A stretch of 64,000 nt of DNA, from NCBI RefSeq assembly GCF_002872335.1, contig NZ_NJAG01000015.1:40207-104206 (forward strand), written 5' to 3'. Below, in pieces: positions 33,515 to 42,024 of the stretch. The DNA comes from Siphonobacter sp. BAB-5405. Lineage in GTDB: Bacteria; Bacteroidota; Bacteroidia; Cytophagales; Spirosomataceae. The translations under genes were made by a program, and so were the position numbers. Under the pieces are notes generated by a model that worked only from the letters and a program-made list of their open reading frames with translations, did no database searches and was not told the DNA's origin. Position 1 is the first letter of the stretch; every line of letters starts with the position of its first letter.

Positions 33515-34999
33515 CTATTTTTCCTGTTGTTCGACTAATTCCGGGTTTTCCTGGGCCCGAGCCTGCATTTCAGCGGATTCGGCAATGCCTTCCTTCGGCT
33601 TCAAGCCATAGCCCAAAATCTGTAGCATACTTTCGTGCGTTTGCTGGGGAGCAAACAAACGGCTGGTGATATTGCCATCTTCGTCCAGGTCTACAATGAC
33701 GTGTTTGGGGGCTGGAATCAGGCAGTGCTGAATACCGCCGTAGCCACCCAATGATTCCTGGTACGCTCCGGTATGGAAAAAGCCGATGTACTGATCTTCT
33801 TTGTCAATATCGAAACTAGGTACGTACAAATCTTCCGAATGAGCTTCGGTGTTATAGAAATCCTGCGAGTCGCAGGTTAGTCCACCGAGGTTCACTTTCT
33901 CGTAGGGCGAATCCCAGTTGTTCACCGGCAACATGATGTATTTCTGACCAATACCCCATGAATCAGGTAGTTGCGTAATGAAGCTACCGTCAATCATGTA
34001 CCACAGCTCACGGTCGTTCTGCTGTTTTTTGTCGATGACTTTGTAAATCACCGCTCCACTTTCGCCGACGGTATAACTACCAAATTCAGTGAAAATATTC
34101 GGAACCGGTACGTTATTCTTGTTACAGATCCACTGAATATTTTCAATGATTTCGTCGATCATGGCCTGGTAATCGTACTTAAAGAATACCGAGGTTTGAA
34201 TGGGCAGCCCACCGCCAATATCGATCGAATCCAGGTCGGGACATACCTTTTTCATTTCGCAGTATTTGAACATAAAGCGAGTCAATTCCGACCAGTAATA
34301 GGCGTTATCCTTAATACCGGAATTGATGAAAAAGTGAAGCATTTTCAGCTTCAGTTTCGGATTGGGCTGGATTTTGTTTTTGTACAAATCCATGATATCC
34401 GAATACCGGATTCCCAGACGTGACGTATAAAACGAGAAATTGGGTTCTTCATCCGTAGCAATCCGAATGGCCAGATTTACGGCCTCGGTGTGCGTATTTT
34501 CGATGTAATAATCAATTTCCTTCAGGTTATCGAGTACGGGAATACAGTTAAACCCGTCATTGATCAGGTTCGTGATGTATTTTTGGTACTGCGGAAGTTT
34601 ATAGCCGTTACAGATGATAAACGTATTCTTCGTCAGCTTCTCCTGCCGGTACAGTTCCCGGATGATGGCGATGTCGTACGCTGAAGAGGTTTCTAAGTGG
34701 CAGTTATTACTCAGCACTTCTTCCAGAATGAAATGGAAGTGCGAAGATTTCGTACAATAACAGTACGTATAGCTGCCCTTGTAATTGAATTTCTTCATGG
34801 CGTTCCGAAACAGCAACCGGGCGTGCTCGATATGCTCTTCAATTTTAGGCAGGTACGTAAGTTTGAGCGGCGTACCGTACTGACGAATAATATCCATCAG
34901 CGGGACATTATTGAAGAGTAGCGTGTTCTTCTCGTCCACACCGAATTCCCGGGTTGGGAATTCAAAGGTTTGCTCAATAAGATCAATGTAGTTTTTCAT
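33515..34999 (-). CDS. speA: biosynthetic-type arginine decarboxylase (fold III PLP)
   Basis: A 494-residue PLP enzyme of the alanine racemase-like fold III, similar to ornithine/DAP/arginine decarboxylases. Landmarks are TYCYCTKSSHFHFILEEVLS (lysine for PLP), SAYDIAIIRELYRQ, IDIGGGLPIQTSVFFKYD (phosphate-binding glycine loop) and GLTCDSQDFY with the conserved Cys of the active site. It would make agmatine for polyamine synthesis. It is shorter than the E. coli SpeA, as are many Bacteroidota members. Ornithine versus arginine specificity cannot be settled by eye. Confidence 0.82.
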   Translation of the reverse strand: MKNYIDLIEQTFEFPTREFGVDEKNTLLFNNVPLMDIIRQYGTPLKLTYLPKIEEHIEHARLLFRNAMKKFNYKGSYTYCYCTKSSHFHFILEEVLSNNCHLETSSAYDIAIIRELYRQEKLTKNTFIICNGYKLPQYQKYITNLINDGFNCIPVLDNLKEIDYYIENTHTEAVNLAIRIATDEEPNFSFYTSRLGIRYSDIMDLYKNKIQPNPKLKLKMLHFFINSGIKDNAYYWSELTRFMFKYCEMKKVCPDLDSIDIGGGLPIQTSVFFKYDYQAMIDEIIENIQWICNKNNVPVPNIFTEFGSYTVGESGAVIYKVIDKKQQNDRELWYMIDGSFITQLPDSWGIGQKYIMLPVNNWDSPYEKVNLGGLTCDSQDFYNTEAHSEDLYVPSFDIDKEDQYIGFFHTGAYQESLGGYGGIQHCLIPAPKHVIVDLDEDGNITSRLFAPQQTHESMLQILGYGLKPKEGIAESAEMQARAQENPELVEQQEK

Positions 35000-35248
35000 C
35001 CTTTGGGACGGAAATACATTTTAAAAGGTGAATTATATCGAAAAACTTGAACTCACGCGGCTTTAAAGACTTACGCCTGCAAAGACCGATTGAAAACAAG
35101 CGTGCGAAATTGCACGGAAATTATAACCTTTGCAACCGAAAAACCGTCGCAATAATTGCAGGTTCGGTCATTTTTTTTGTCCGTGGCCCCAAGATTGGCT
35201 TTTCAACGAAAGGAGCCAGGAAAGTAAAATTTTAAAAGCTGATTTTGA

Positions 35249-36640
35249 ATGACTTTATCCAGTGAAATAACCCCGTCTCAACGCATTCACTTTATTGCGA
35301 TCGGTGGAGCAGCCATGCACAATCTGGCTCTCGTGTTGCATCAGAAAGGAATCCTCGTAACGGGATCGGACGATGAAATTTATGAACCGGCCCAATCGCG
35401 TCTGCAACAGGCGGGCCTTTTACCGGATCAGATGGGCTGGTTTCCCGAAAAAATTACGCCAGAACTGGATGCCGTTATTCTCGGCATGCACGCCCGGGCC
35501 GACAATCCCGAGTTACTGAAGGCTCAGGAACTGGGCATTCGGGTCTACTCCTACCCGGAGTTTGTGTATCAGCAAAGCCTGAATAAACAGCGGGTGGTCA
35601 TTGCGGGTAGTCACGGAAAAACCACTACTACAGCCATTATTCTGCACGTACTGAAGTTTTTCAACCGGAAATTCGATTATCTGGTAGGAGCCCGGGTGGC
35701 GGGTTTTGATACTATGGTCAAACTTTCCGACGATGCTCCGGTGATCGTGATTGAAGGCGATGAGTATTTTTCTTCGCCGATTGATCGTCAGCCGAAATTC
35801 CTGCATTATCATCCCCACATTACCCTGATTTCGGGCATTGCCTGGGACCATATCAATGTGTATCCGGAATTTGAGGAATACGTTCGTCAGTTTGAACTGC
35901 TGGCCGAAGATTCACCCAAAGGCGGTATGCTTATCTACGATGATACGGATGATGTGATATCGGTGATTTGCAAGAAAGAACGGGCAGATGTACAACCCGT
36001 TGGCTACGGCGAGCACCCGCACGTGATTCGTGACGGGTTAACGTACCTGCTTAAGCCCAACGGCGAGGAAGTGCCCCTGAAAATCTTCGGTGGGCATAAT
36101 ATGAAAAACTTGAACGGAGCCCGAATCGTCCTGGAGAAACTGGGCGTAGAAGATTTCATGTTCTACGAAGCCATTCAGTCCTTCTCGGGTGCCGCGAATC
36201 GGCTGGAACGGGTGGGTGAGAACGAGCAGACGGTTATTTTCCGGGATTTTGCTCACGCTCCGTCTAAACTGGAAGCTACGTCTACGGCGGTGAAAAGTCA
36301 GTTTCCCGAACGTAAACTGGTCGCAGTTGTGGAATTACACACGTTCAGTAGTCTGAATAAGTACTTTTTGCCGCAGTACAAAGGCAAGTTCAATACGCCG
36401 GATGTGGCCGCCGTGTACTACAGTCCGCATACGATTGAACACAAAAAACTGACGCCGATTTCACCCGAAGACATTATTGAAGCTTTCGGAAATCCAGCCC
36501 TGCAGGTGTTTACGGACAATCAGGCGTTAAAAGAATTTTTGTTGAGTCAGCAGTGGAACGAATCTAACTTGCTGCTGATGTCATCCGGTACGTTTGATGG
36601 GTTAAATATTCCCGAACTGGTAAAAGAGGTGCTGGGGTAA
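35249..36640 (+). CDS. mpl: UDP-N-acetylmuramate:tripeptide ligase (Mpl, murein recycling)
   Basis: A 463-residue Mur ligase that attaches the recycled tripeptide L-Ala-D-Glu-meso-DAP to UDP-MurNAc. The N-terminal nucleotide-binding motif is IHFIAIGGAAMHNLALVL. The ATP site is VIAGSHGKTTTTAIILHVL and the metal and substrate motif is VIEGDEYFSSPIDRQPKFLHY, which distinguishes Mpl from MurC. YRDFAHAP-like FRDFAHAPSKLEATSTAV follows in the C-terminal domain. Length is normal. It lies 249 bases from the divergent arginine decarboxylase gene. A TAACCTTTG promoter-like element at about 35143 lies upstream. Confidence 0.93.
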   Translation: MTLSSEITPSQRIHFIAIGGAAMHNLALVLHQKGILVTGSDDEIYEPAQSRLQQAGLLPDQMGWFPEKITPELDAVILGMHARADNPELLKAQELGIRVYSYPEFVYQQSLNKQRVVIAGSHGKTTTTAIILHVLKFFNRKFDYLVGARVAGFDTMVKLSDDAPVIVIEGDEYFSSPIDRQPKFLHYHPHITLISGIAWDHINVYPEFEEYVRQFELLAEDSPKGGMLIYDDTDDVISVICKKERADVQPVGYGEHPHVIRDGLTYLLKPNGEEVPLKIFGGHNMKNLNGARIVLEKLGVEDFMFYEAIQSFSGAANRLERVGENEQTVIFRDFAHAPSKLEATSTAVKSQFPERKLVAVVELHTFSSLNKYFLPQYKGKFNTPDVAAVYYSPHTIEHKKLTPISPEDIIEAFGNPALQVFTDNQALKEFLLSQQWNESNLLLMSSGTFDGLNIPELVKEVLG

Positions 36641-36666
36641 ATTTTTAGCGAAATTTTTACGTTTGT

Positions 36667-36697
36667 AAAGCGGACGCCAAATGACGTCCGCTTTTTT
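36667..36697 (+). terminator. terminator of mpl
   Basis: Arms AAAGCGGACG and CGTCCGCTTT, an 8-base loop, then TTTTTT. The T-run touches an ATG at 36698, which argues against that codon as the next gene's start. Confidence 0.85.
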
Positions 36698-36709
36698 ATG
36701 CGACTGGCT

Positions 36710-37153
36710 ATGAGAAGGTTACTGATATTATGCGTACTTTTGTGCCTCGTTTTTCAAAATCAGGCTCAAACCACCCGCCTGACCTCGGGGATTCGGGGAC
36801 AGGTCATCTGGAAATCTGGTAACCAAATGCCCTCGCCCGACCGGCCGGCATCGGCGGCCAAGGGCGTAAAGCGGGAAGTCTGGATTTATCAGCTGACGAA
36901 TCAGAACCAGGCCGAACAGCAGGAAGGTTTTTACCGGAACATCCGAACCAAACGGGTCAGGAAAGTAGTTACCGATGCCAGCGGTCGCTTTAAAGTCAAG
37001 CTTGCCCCGGGCCGCTACTCGCTGTTTACCAAAGAGCCGCAGGGCTTATGGGCGAACCTTACGGATGGGCAGGGAAATATTTTTCCAGTAACCGTTCGAA
37101 AAGGGAAATACGAAGAGATTCAATTTGAAATCAATTACGCAGCCGTTTTTTAG
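36710..37153 (+). CDS. exported carboxypeptidase-regulatory-like domain protein
   Basis: A 147-residue secreted protein. ATG 36710 is preferred because the earlier ATG 36698 abuts the mpl terminator. The signal peptide is residues 1-20 (ending NQAQ). The mature protein is one beta-sandwich resembling carboxypeptidase regulatory-like domains (TSGIRGQVIWKSGN, then VVTDASGRFKVKLAPGRYSLF and PVTVRKGKYEEIQFEI). It probably acts in the periplasm or at the outer membrane. No partner is obvious, and it is a single gene between two hairpins. Confidence 0.75.
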   Translation: MRRLLILCVLLCLVFQNQAQTTRLTSGIRGQVIWKSGNQMPSPDRPASAAKGVKREVWIYQLTNQNQAEQQEGFYRNIRTKRVRKVVTDASGRFKVKLAPGRYSLFTKEPQGLWANLTDGQGNIFPVTVRKGKYEEIQFEINYAAVF

Positions 37154-37167
37154 AGTTCAGAAGCAAG

Positions 37168-37213
37168 AAACCGGAGACAGAAGATGGCGGCCTTCGTTCT
37201 GGTTTCCGGTTTT
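37168..37213 (+). terminator. hairpin between the exported protein gene and rimO
   Basis: Arms AAACCGGA (37168-37175) and TCCGGTTT (37205-37212), with further partial pairing inside. It lies just before the rimO start at 37234, so readthrough is possible. Confidence 0.5.
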
Positions 37214-37233
37214 AAAGACTTGTTTCCATTCGC

Positions 37234-38541
37234 ATGAAAACCAAGACATTACGAAAGAATAAAGTAAACATCGTTACGCTGGGCTGTTCCAAGAACCTGG
37301 TTGATTCAGAAAACCTGTTCACGCAGCTCAAGGGTAATGGCTACGCCGTGGCTCACGAATCCGAGCGGGACGATTCCCAGATTGTGGTGATCAATACCTG
37401 CGGCTTCATCGACAACGCCAAGCAGGAATCCATCGACACCATTCTTCGCTACGTAGACGCCAAGGCCGAAGGCATGGTGGAGAAAGTGTACGTAACGGGC
37501 TGTCTGTCGCAACGGTACAAGGACGAGCTGGAAGTCGAAATTCCGGAAGTAGATGCCTGGTTTGGCAGTAACGAAATGCCTCGCCTGCTCAAGACGCTGA
37601 AGGCTGACTACAAGCATGAGCTCGTGGGCGAACGCTTACTGACTACACCCGCTCATTACGCCTACCTGAAAATTGCGGAAGGCTGCGATCGTCCCTGTAG
37701 CTTCTGTGCCATTCCGCTGATGCGGGGGAATCACGTTTCCCGTACAATTGAAGATCTGGAAACCGAAGTCAAGTCATTAGCTCGGCGGGGTACCAAAGAG
37801 CTGATTTTGCTGGCTCAGGACCTGACGTATTACGGACTGGATATTTATAAAAAGCGGAATTTGGCCGAGCTGATCGACCGTCTTTCGGACGTCGAAGGAA
37901 TCGACTGGATTCGTTTACAATATGCGTACCCTTCTGGGTTCCCGATGGACGTGCTCGACGTCATGAACGCCAAGCCTAACATCTGCAAATACCTGGATAT
38001 GCCCCTGCAAACGGGCTCGACGGAATTGCTGAAACTGATGCGGCGGGGCATTACGCGGGAAAAAACCGAAGAACTTATCCATACCATTCGCGATAAAGTG
38101 CCCGGCATTGCCTTGCGTACCACGCTGATTGTGGGTCACCCCGGGGAGACGGAAGAACTGTTCGAGGAAACGTACCGCTTTGTGGAAAACACACGTTTCG
38201 ATCGTCTGGGGGTATTCCAGTACTCACACGAAGATCAGACGCACTCGGCAACGATGGAAGACAGCGTGCCGGCGGAAGAAAAGCAGCAACGGGCCGATGA
38301 CATCATGGAATTACAACAGGGCATTTCCCTGGAGTTGAACCAGTCCAAAATCGGTCAGATCTATAAAGTACTGTTTGATCGGAAAGAAGGCGGTTATTTT
38401 ATTGGACGTACTGAATTCGATTCTCCTGAAGTAGACAACGAAGTACTCGTCGCTGCTAACCAGTACGTACGTCAGGGCGATTTTGCTCAGGTACGGATTA
38501 CATCGGCGGAGGAATTTGACCTTTACGGGGAGTTGGTGTAG
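37234..38541 (+). CDS. rimO: ribosomal protein S12 methylthiotransferase
   Basis: A 435-residue radical-SAM enzyme that adds a methylthio group to the conserved Asp of ribosomal protein S12. The N-terminal UPF0004 domain begins KVNIVTLGCSKNLVDSENL with its own iron-sulfur cysteines (Cys near 19, 55 and 89, the last in VTGCLSQRYK). The radical-SAM cluster motif is AEGCDRPCSFCAIPLMRG. A TRAM domain closes the protein (about 375-435). GCSKN and IPLMRG distinguish it from MiaB. A GTTTGA/TCAAAC array follows directly after its stop. Confidence 0.96.
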   Translation: MKTKTLRKNKVNIVTLGCSKNLVDSENLFTQLKGNGYAVAHESERDDSQIVVINTCGFIDNAKQESIDTILRYVDAKAEGMVEKVYVTGCLSQRYKDELEVEIPEVDAWFGSNEMPRLLKTLKADYKHELVGERLLTTPAHYAYLKIAEGCDRPCSFCAIPLMRGNHVSRTIEDLETEVKSLARRGTKELILLAQDLTYYGLDIYKKRNLAELIDRLSDVEGIDWIRLQYAYPSGFPMDVLDVMNAKPNICKYLDMPLQTGSTELLKLMRRGITREKTEELIHTIRDKVPGIALRTTLIVGHPGETEELFEETYRFVENTRFDRLGVFQYSHEDQTHSATMEDSVPAEEKQQRADDIMELQQGISLELNQSKIGQIYKVLFDRKEGGYFIGRTEFDSPEVDNEVLVAANQYVRQGDFAQVRITSAEEFDLYGELV

Positions 38542-38542
38542 G

Positions 38543-38715
38543 GTTTGAAGGGTGTTTCAGGTTTGAGTAAGTGTTAAGTTTAAAAGGGTTTGAATGGGGT
38601 TTAAGGACACCTGTTCAAACCTTTGCTTTTTTGATACGGTTGATGAATGTTCAACTTCAATCAATCAACCTTAAAACGCCATCAACCTTGAAACCTTTTC
38701 AAACGAATCAAACCT
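38543..38715. repeat. fold-back array of GTTTGA / TCAAAC units, copy B
   Basis: The left half has three GTTTGA units with G-rich flanks (38546, 38564 and 38590 regions). The right half has three TCAAAC units and several TCAACC or TCAACTT variants. Orientation switches near 38610. Layout and unit are the same as at 31738-31890, in another intergenic gap after a conserved gene. With the spacer it fills the rimO-bshC gap. Confidence 0.7.
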
Positions 38716-38846
38716 GAAACGTCCTCCAATCAGCCTCTGCTCTCCCGCTCCAACTAAACTTTCACCGCCTTTTGAACTAAGCCGTTGGCGAACGAGTTTG
38801 TTTGCCAGTCCCGTTTTACGAACTTCGGGCTCCAAATCCCGGTATT

Positions 38847-40394
38847 ATGCAGGTTAGCTGTATTCCTTTAGCCCATACGCGGCAGTTTTCTTCGTTATTT
38901 CAAGCGTTTATTTCCGGTCAGGAAAATCTAAAACCTTTTTACGGTGAATTTCCTGATTTAGAAGGATTTAGAAAGCAGATTGAGCAAAAGAAATTCGATG
39001 TACAGAAGCGGCAGACGCTGGTTTCGGTGCTCGAAAAACAATACGCAGAACTCGATTCCAAGCCTGATTTTCAGGTTTTACTGGATGAAAAAACCTTCAC
39101 CGTAACCTCGGGTCACCAGCTCAATCTCTTTACGGGACCGTTATACGTTATCTTCAAGTTAGTAACGGCCATTAACCTGGCCCGGCGACTGAAACAGGAG
39201 TTTCCGGAGTATACGTTCGTACCCGTGTACTGGATGGCTACGGAAGACCATGATTTTGAGGAAATCAATCATTTCCGGCTTTCGGGGAAAACCCATACCT
39301 GGCATACGCAACAAAAAGGAGCCGTGGGTCGGATGAATCCGAAAGAACTGGCGACTCTGTTCAAGGAAATTCCCGAACGACTGCCCCTCTTTGAACAGGC
39401 GTACCTCCAGCATAACACCCTGGCTGACGCGGTTCGTTATTACATCCACGAATTACTGGGAGCCGAAGGATTAATCTGTATTGATGCCGATGATCGGGCG
39501 TTGAAAGCCGAATTCCGTCCCGTAATCGAAGATGATCTCTTCAATCATACGGCGTTTAAACTCGTTCAGGAAGCTTCTGAAAAACTGGAAGCCATAGGCT
39601 ATAAACAGCAGGTCACACCCCGCGAAATCAACTTCTTCTATCTGAACGAAGGTATTCGGGAACGTCTGGTACCAGATGAAAACGGAGTTCGGGTGAATGA
39701 TACGCGATTGACTTTTGATAAAGATAAAATTCAGTCACTACTGGATCAGTCGCCGGAAGTATTCAGTCCGAACGTTATTCTGCGACCCGTATATCAGGAG
39801 GTGATTTTGCCCAATCTGGCGTACCTCGGTGGACCTGGAGAGTTGGCGTACTGGTTGCAACTCAAGCCGGTATTTGATCATTACCAGATTCCCTACCCCA
39901 TCCTGATGCCGCGTAATTTTGCCATGATTATTAGTCAGGCAACGCAGCGGCGGATTCAGAATCTGGGCCTGACGCCGGAAGAACTCTTCCAAGATGAAGC
40001 AACGTTACGCCGGCAGTATGTAGAAAAACACGCGGCTTACTCCCTGGATATTCAGCCTGATCTTCAACAGATGCTGGAGGCCTTGGAAGCGATGCGAACG
40101 AAAGCCGTACAAGTCAATCCGACGCTGGACGGGCACATCAAAGCAGAAGCTCAGAAGCTCAGAAACTGGGCCGAACGGTTAGACCGCCGGTTGGTGGCTT
40201 CCGAAGCCCAAAAACAGGAAACGGGGGTACGGCATTTGAGTGAATTGAAAGCGTACTTGTTTCCCGGTGGCGGCTTGCAGGAACGTACGGATAACTTCCT
40301 GAATTTTTACCTGGCCAATCCGGCGTTTATCAGTCAGCTACTGGACCTGTTCGATCCGTTCTGTTACGAATTTTATATGCTTACGGAAGCCTAA
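38847..40394 (+). CDS. bshC: bacillithiol synthase (cysteine-adding enzyme)
   Basis: A 515-residue enzyme that joins cysteine to glucosaminyl-malate, the last step of bacillithiol synthesis. ATG 38847 gives the usual start MQVSCIPLAHTRQFSSLF; an upstream frame start lacks support. Landmarks are TSGHQLNLFTGPLYVIFK, PVYWMATEDHDFEEINHF and VLPNLAYLGGPGELAYWLQL, with a C-terminal coiled coil (about 395-460). Bacillithiol is the main low-molecular-weight thiol in many Bacteroidota. Other bsh genes are not nearby. Confidence 0.93.
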   Translation: MQVSCIPLAHTRQFSSLFQAFISGQENLKPFYGEFPDLEGFRKQIEQKKFDVQKRQTLVSVLEKQYAELDSKPDFQVLLDEKTFTVTSGHQLNLFTGPLYVIFKLVTAINLARRLKQEFPEYTFVPVYWMATEDHDFEEINHFRLSGKTHTWHTQQKGAVGRMNPKELATLFKEIPERLPLFEQAYLQHNTLADAVRYYIHELLGAEGLICIDADDRALKAEFRPVIEDDLFNHTAFKLVQEASEKLEAIGYKQQVTPREINFFYLNEGIRERLVPDENGVRVNDTRLTFDKDKIQSLLDQSPEVFSPNVILRPVYQEVILPNLAYLGGPGELAYWLQLKPVFDHYQIPYPILMPRNFAMIISQATQRRIQNLGLTPEELFQDEATLRRQYVEKHAAYSLDIQPDLQQMLEALEAMRTKAVQVNPTLDGHIKAEAQKLRNWAERLDRRLVASEAQKQETGVRHLSELKAYLFPGGGLQERTDNFLNFYLANPAFISQLLDLFDPFCYEFYMLTEA

Positions 40395-40453
40395 CCTTGG
40401 TTAGGCTGGTAAAAAAACCGCTGATCTGAGTCCATTCAGATCAGCGGTTTTTT
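40388..40453 (+). terminator. double hairpin terminator of bshC
   Basis: The first hairpin (arms AGCCTAACC / GGTTAGGCT, 40388-40407) overlaps the bshC stop codon. The second, with 18-base arms (40412-40453, stem ending ACCGCTGATCTGA), ends in TTTTTT. Confidence 0.85.
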
Positions 40454-40482
40454 GGGTTTTGATGGGGCAGCATATCTCGATA

Positions 40483-40671
40483 CCCCGCATTGCATGCGGG
40501 GCTATGTGTATTGAACCCCTTCGGGGTTGGGGGTTTGGTTGGGAAGGGAACAGGTACCCATGGTTAAAATGTATTTACCCTTTTGAAGCCCTATACTCAG
40601 TCTTCCCGTCTCAAATTTCAGTTTTAGAAACTCGCTAACAGATTGTCCGTAGCATCCGCTACGGACTTTTT
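40483..40671. repeat. cluster of GC-rich hairpins, REP-like
   Basis: Three compact hairpins occur in 190 bases without a gene: CCCCGCAT/ATGCGGGG at 40483-40501, AACCCC/GGGGTT at 40514-40528, and GTCCGTAGC/GCTACGGAC at 40645-40666 followed by TTTTTAG. The CCCCGCAT and GTCCGTAGC types recall REP-like elements of Bacteroidota from memory. No RAYT transposase is seen nearby. The rest of the 40395-40762 gap has nothing recognisable. Confidence 0.6.
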
Positions 40672-40762
40672 AGTTGGTAGGCTGTGCCTGCCGGGCTGGC
40701 CAAGTCCCTTGCATGGCGTCAAGTGAAAAAACAGGTTGCCCTACTTCATTGCCCCTATCCGA

Positions 40763-41854
40763 TCATTTTTTCGGATAGTATGTATTCACTAAAAAGTAAT
40801 AGGGTGTCAGCAAATGGTGTACGAATACGTTCTTGCCATCTTCGGGAAAACGTTTTCGATACGCATCATTCGGTTGGAGGATGATGGGTGAACCCGCCCG
40901 CATGTAATTGTTCACGGAGGCATAAGTAGGTTGCGGCAGGTTGGGTTTGTACTTCTTCACCTGTGAATACACCATTTTCCCGAGGGTTTTCCGGAAACGT
41001 TTTTCGGCGGTACGCGTCGCCCGGTCCATCCGGTTATAAATGCGTCTCGCAAAAATTCGGATTAAAAAGGGCTGTTTTTTAAGGGCTGGTTTAACGTCTT
41101 TAAATGGGTTGACGGGATTGAAATCACGGAGCGTCTGAATGGAAAAGGGCGTTTCGGGTACCCAATCAGCGGCGTTTAAAACGGTATGACTCCAACCATC
41201 CCGCGTGAGAAACTCATAATCATAGGCATAATACAGATTACCCGGTTTAGGAGCGGCACTGCAGTACGTTTTGAAGACCAGATCACCGGGAAGCTCCTGG
41301 CGTCGCACCAGGTCAGCCAGGTACGAACGGGTCAGGTACGCCAGTGCCCCACCCTGACTATGACCCATAATCAGAAATTCACGGGTGCCCTTGCCGTAAA
41401 GTTCCCGTACCTTTTCCACGATGGTCGGAGCCAAATCCGCTAAACCCAGCATCCAGCCGACGTGTACTGTGGCTTTGGAATCTTGGGCCAGCTGATAACG
41501 GAATTTTCTCCCGCTACCCAGATCCAGTTCGCCCGTAGCCGGAACCATGGCGGCGTAGAAGTTTTCGAGCCAGCTGGGAGTCGCCTGTACCGTTCCCCGA
41601 ACACAAATTACCGCTACGCCGTCCGTTCGTTGCCAGAGTTCCCAGAGGTTTTTGAGTTCGTATTCAGGACTACGATAGAGTCGTTTATACTGCGTGGGAA
41701 TTGGAATCAGGTCGGATTTGGCCGTATCTACCTGCTGCATGAACAGCCCCAGCATGTCGCGGTATTCGTTGGGATCAAAACCAGCTTTCAAGTGTTGGCC
41801 CACACTGTCAGAAAAGCTAAAGAGAAGTAGAATAAACAGAACGTAAGGTTTCAT
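40763..41854 (-). CDS. secreted lipase (class 3-like alpha/beta hydrolase)
   Basis: A 363-residue exported hydrolase. Signal peptide residues 1-19 (ending SDSVGQ). The nucleophile elbow GHSQGGALAYLTRSYLAD is the class 3 lipase type, with Ser near residue 168, preceded by the strand GVAVICVRGT. Candidate Asp and His follow in VLNAADWVPETPFS and in the C-terminal HHLLTPYYF. It would hydrolyse esters of lipids in the periplasm or outside the cell. The C-terminal third is Arg/Lys-rich and of unknown role. It is divergent from metB. Confidence 0.85.
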   Translation of the reverse strand: MKPYVLFILLLFSFSDSVGQHLKAGFDPNEYRDMLGLFMQQVDTAKSDLIPIPTQYKRLYRSPEYELKNLWELWQRTDGVAVICVRGTVQATPSWLENFYAAMVPATGELDLGSGRKFRYQLAQDSKATVHVGWMLGLADLAPTIVEKVRELYGKGTREFLIMGHSQGGALAYLTRSYLADLVRRQELPGDLVFKTYCSAAPKPGNLYYAYDYEFLTRDGWSHTVLNAADWVPETPFSIQTLRDFNPVNPFKDVKPALKKQPFLIRIFARRIYNRMDRATRTAEKRFRKTLGKMVYSQVKKYKPNLPQPTYASVNNYMRAGSPIILQPNDAYRKRFPEDGKNVFVHHLLTPYYFLVNTYYPKK

Positions 41855-42024
41855 AAAGGTTGATCTTAAGAAAGGGTAAGTTAAAAGAATTACCTGATTT
41901 CCGGACTGATCTGAAAAAGATTGCTTAACCTCGCAGTCACTTCGCTAAAGAAGGATGTACAAATCGTTAGCTGAACGTTGGGACGGCTAACGTACGCTGT
42001 GACACGTTTAAAACTTCGATTGCT

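Noticed and set aside
41880..42024. SAM or cobalamin riboswitch before metB
   Set aside because: Only one short CGTTAGC/GCTAACG repeat is visible; no recognisable riboswitch core.
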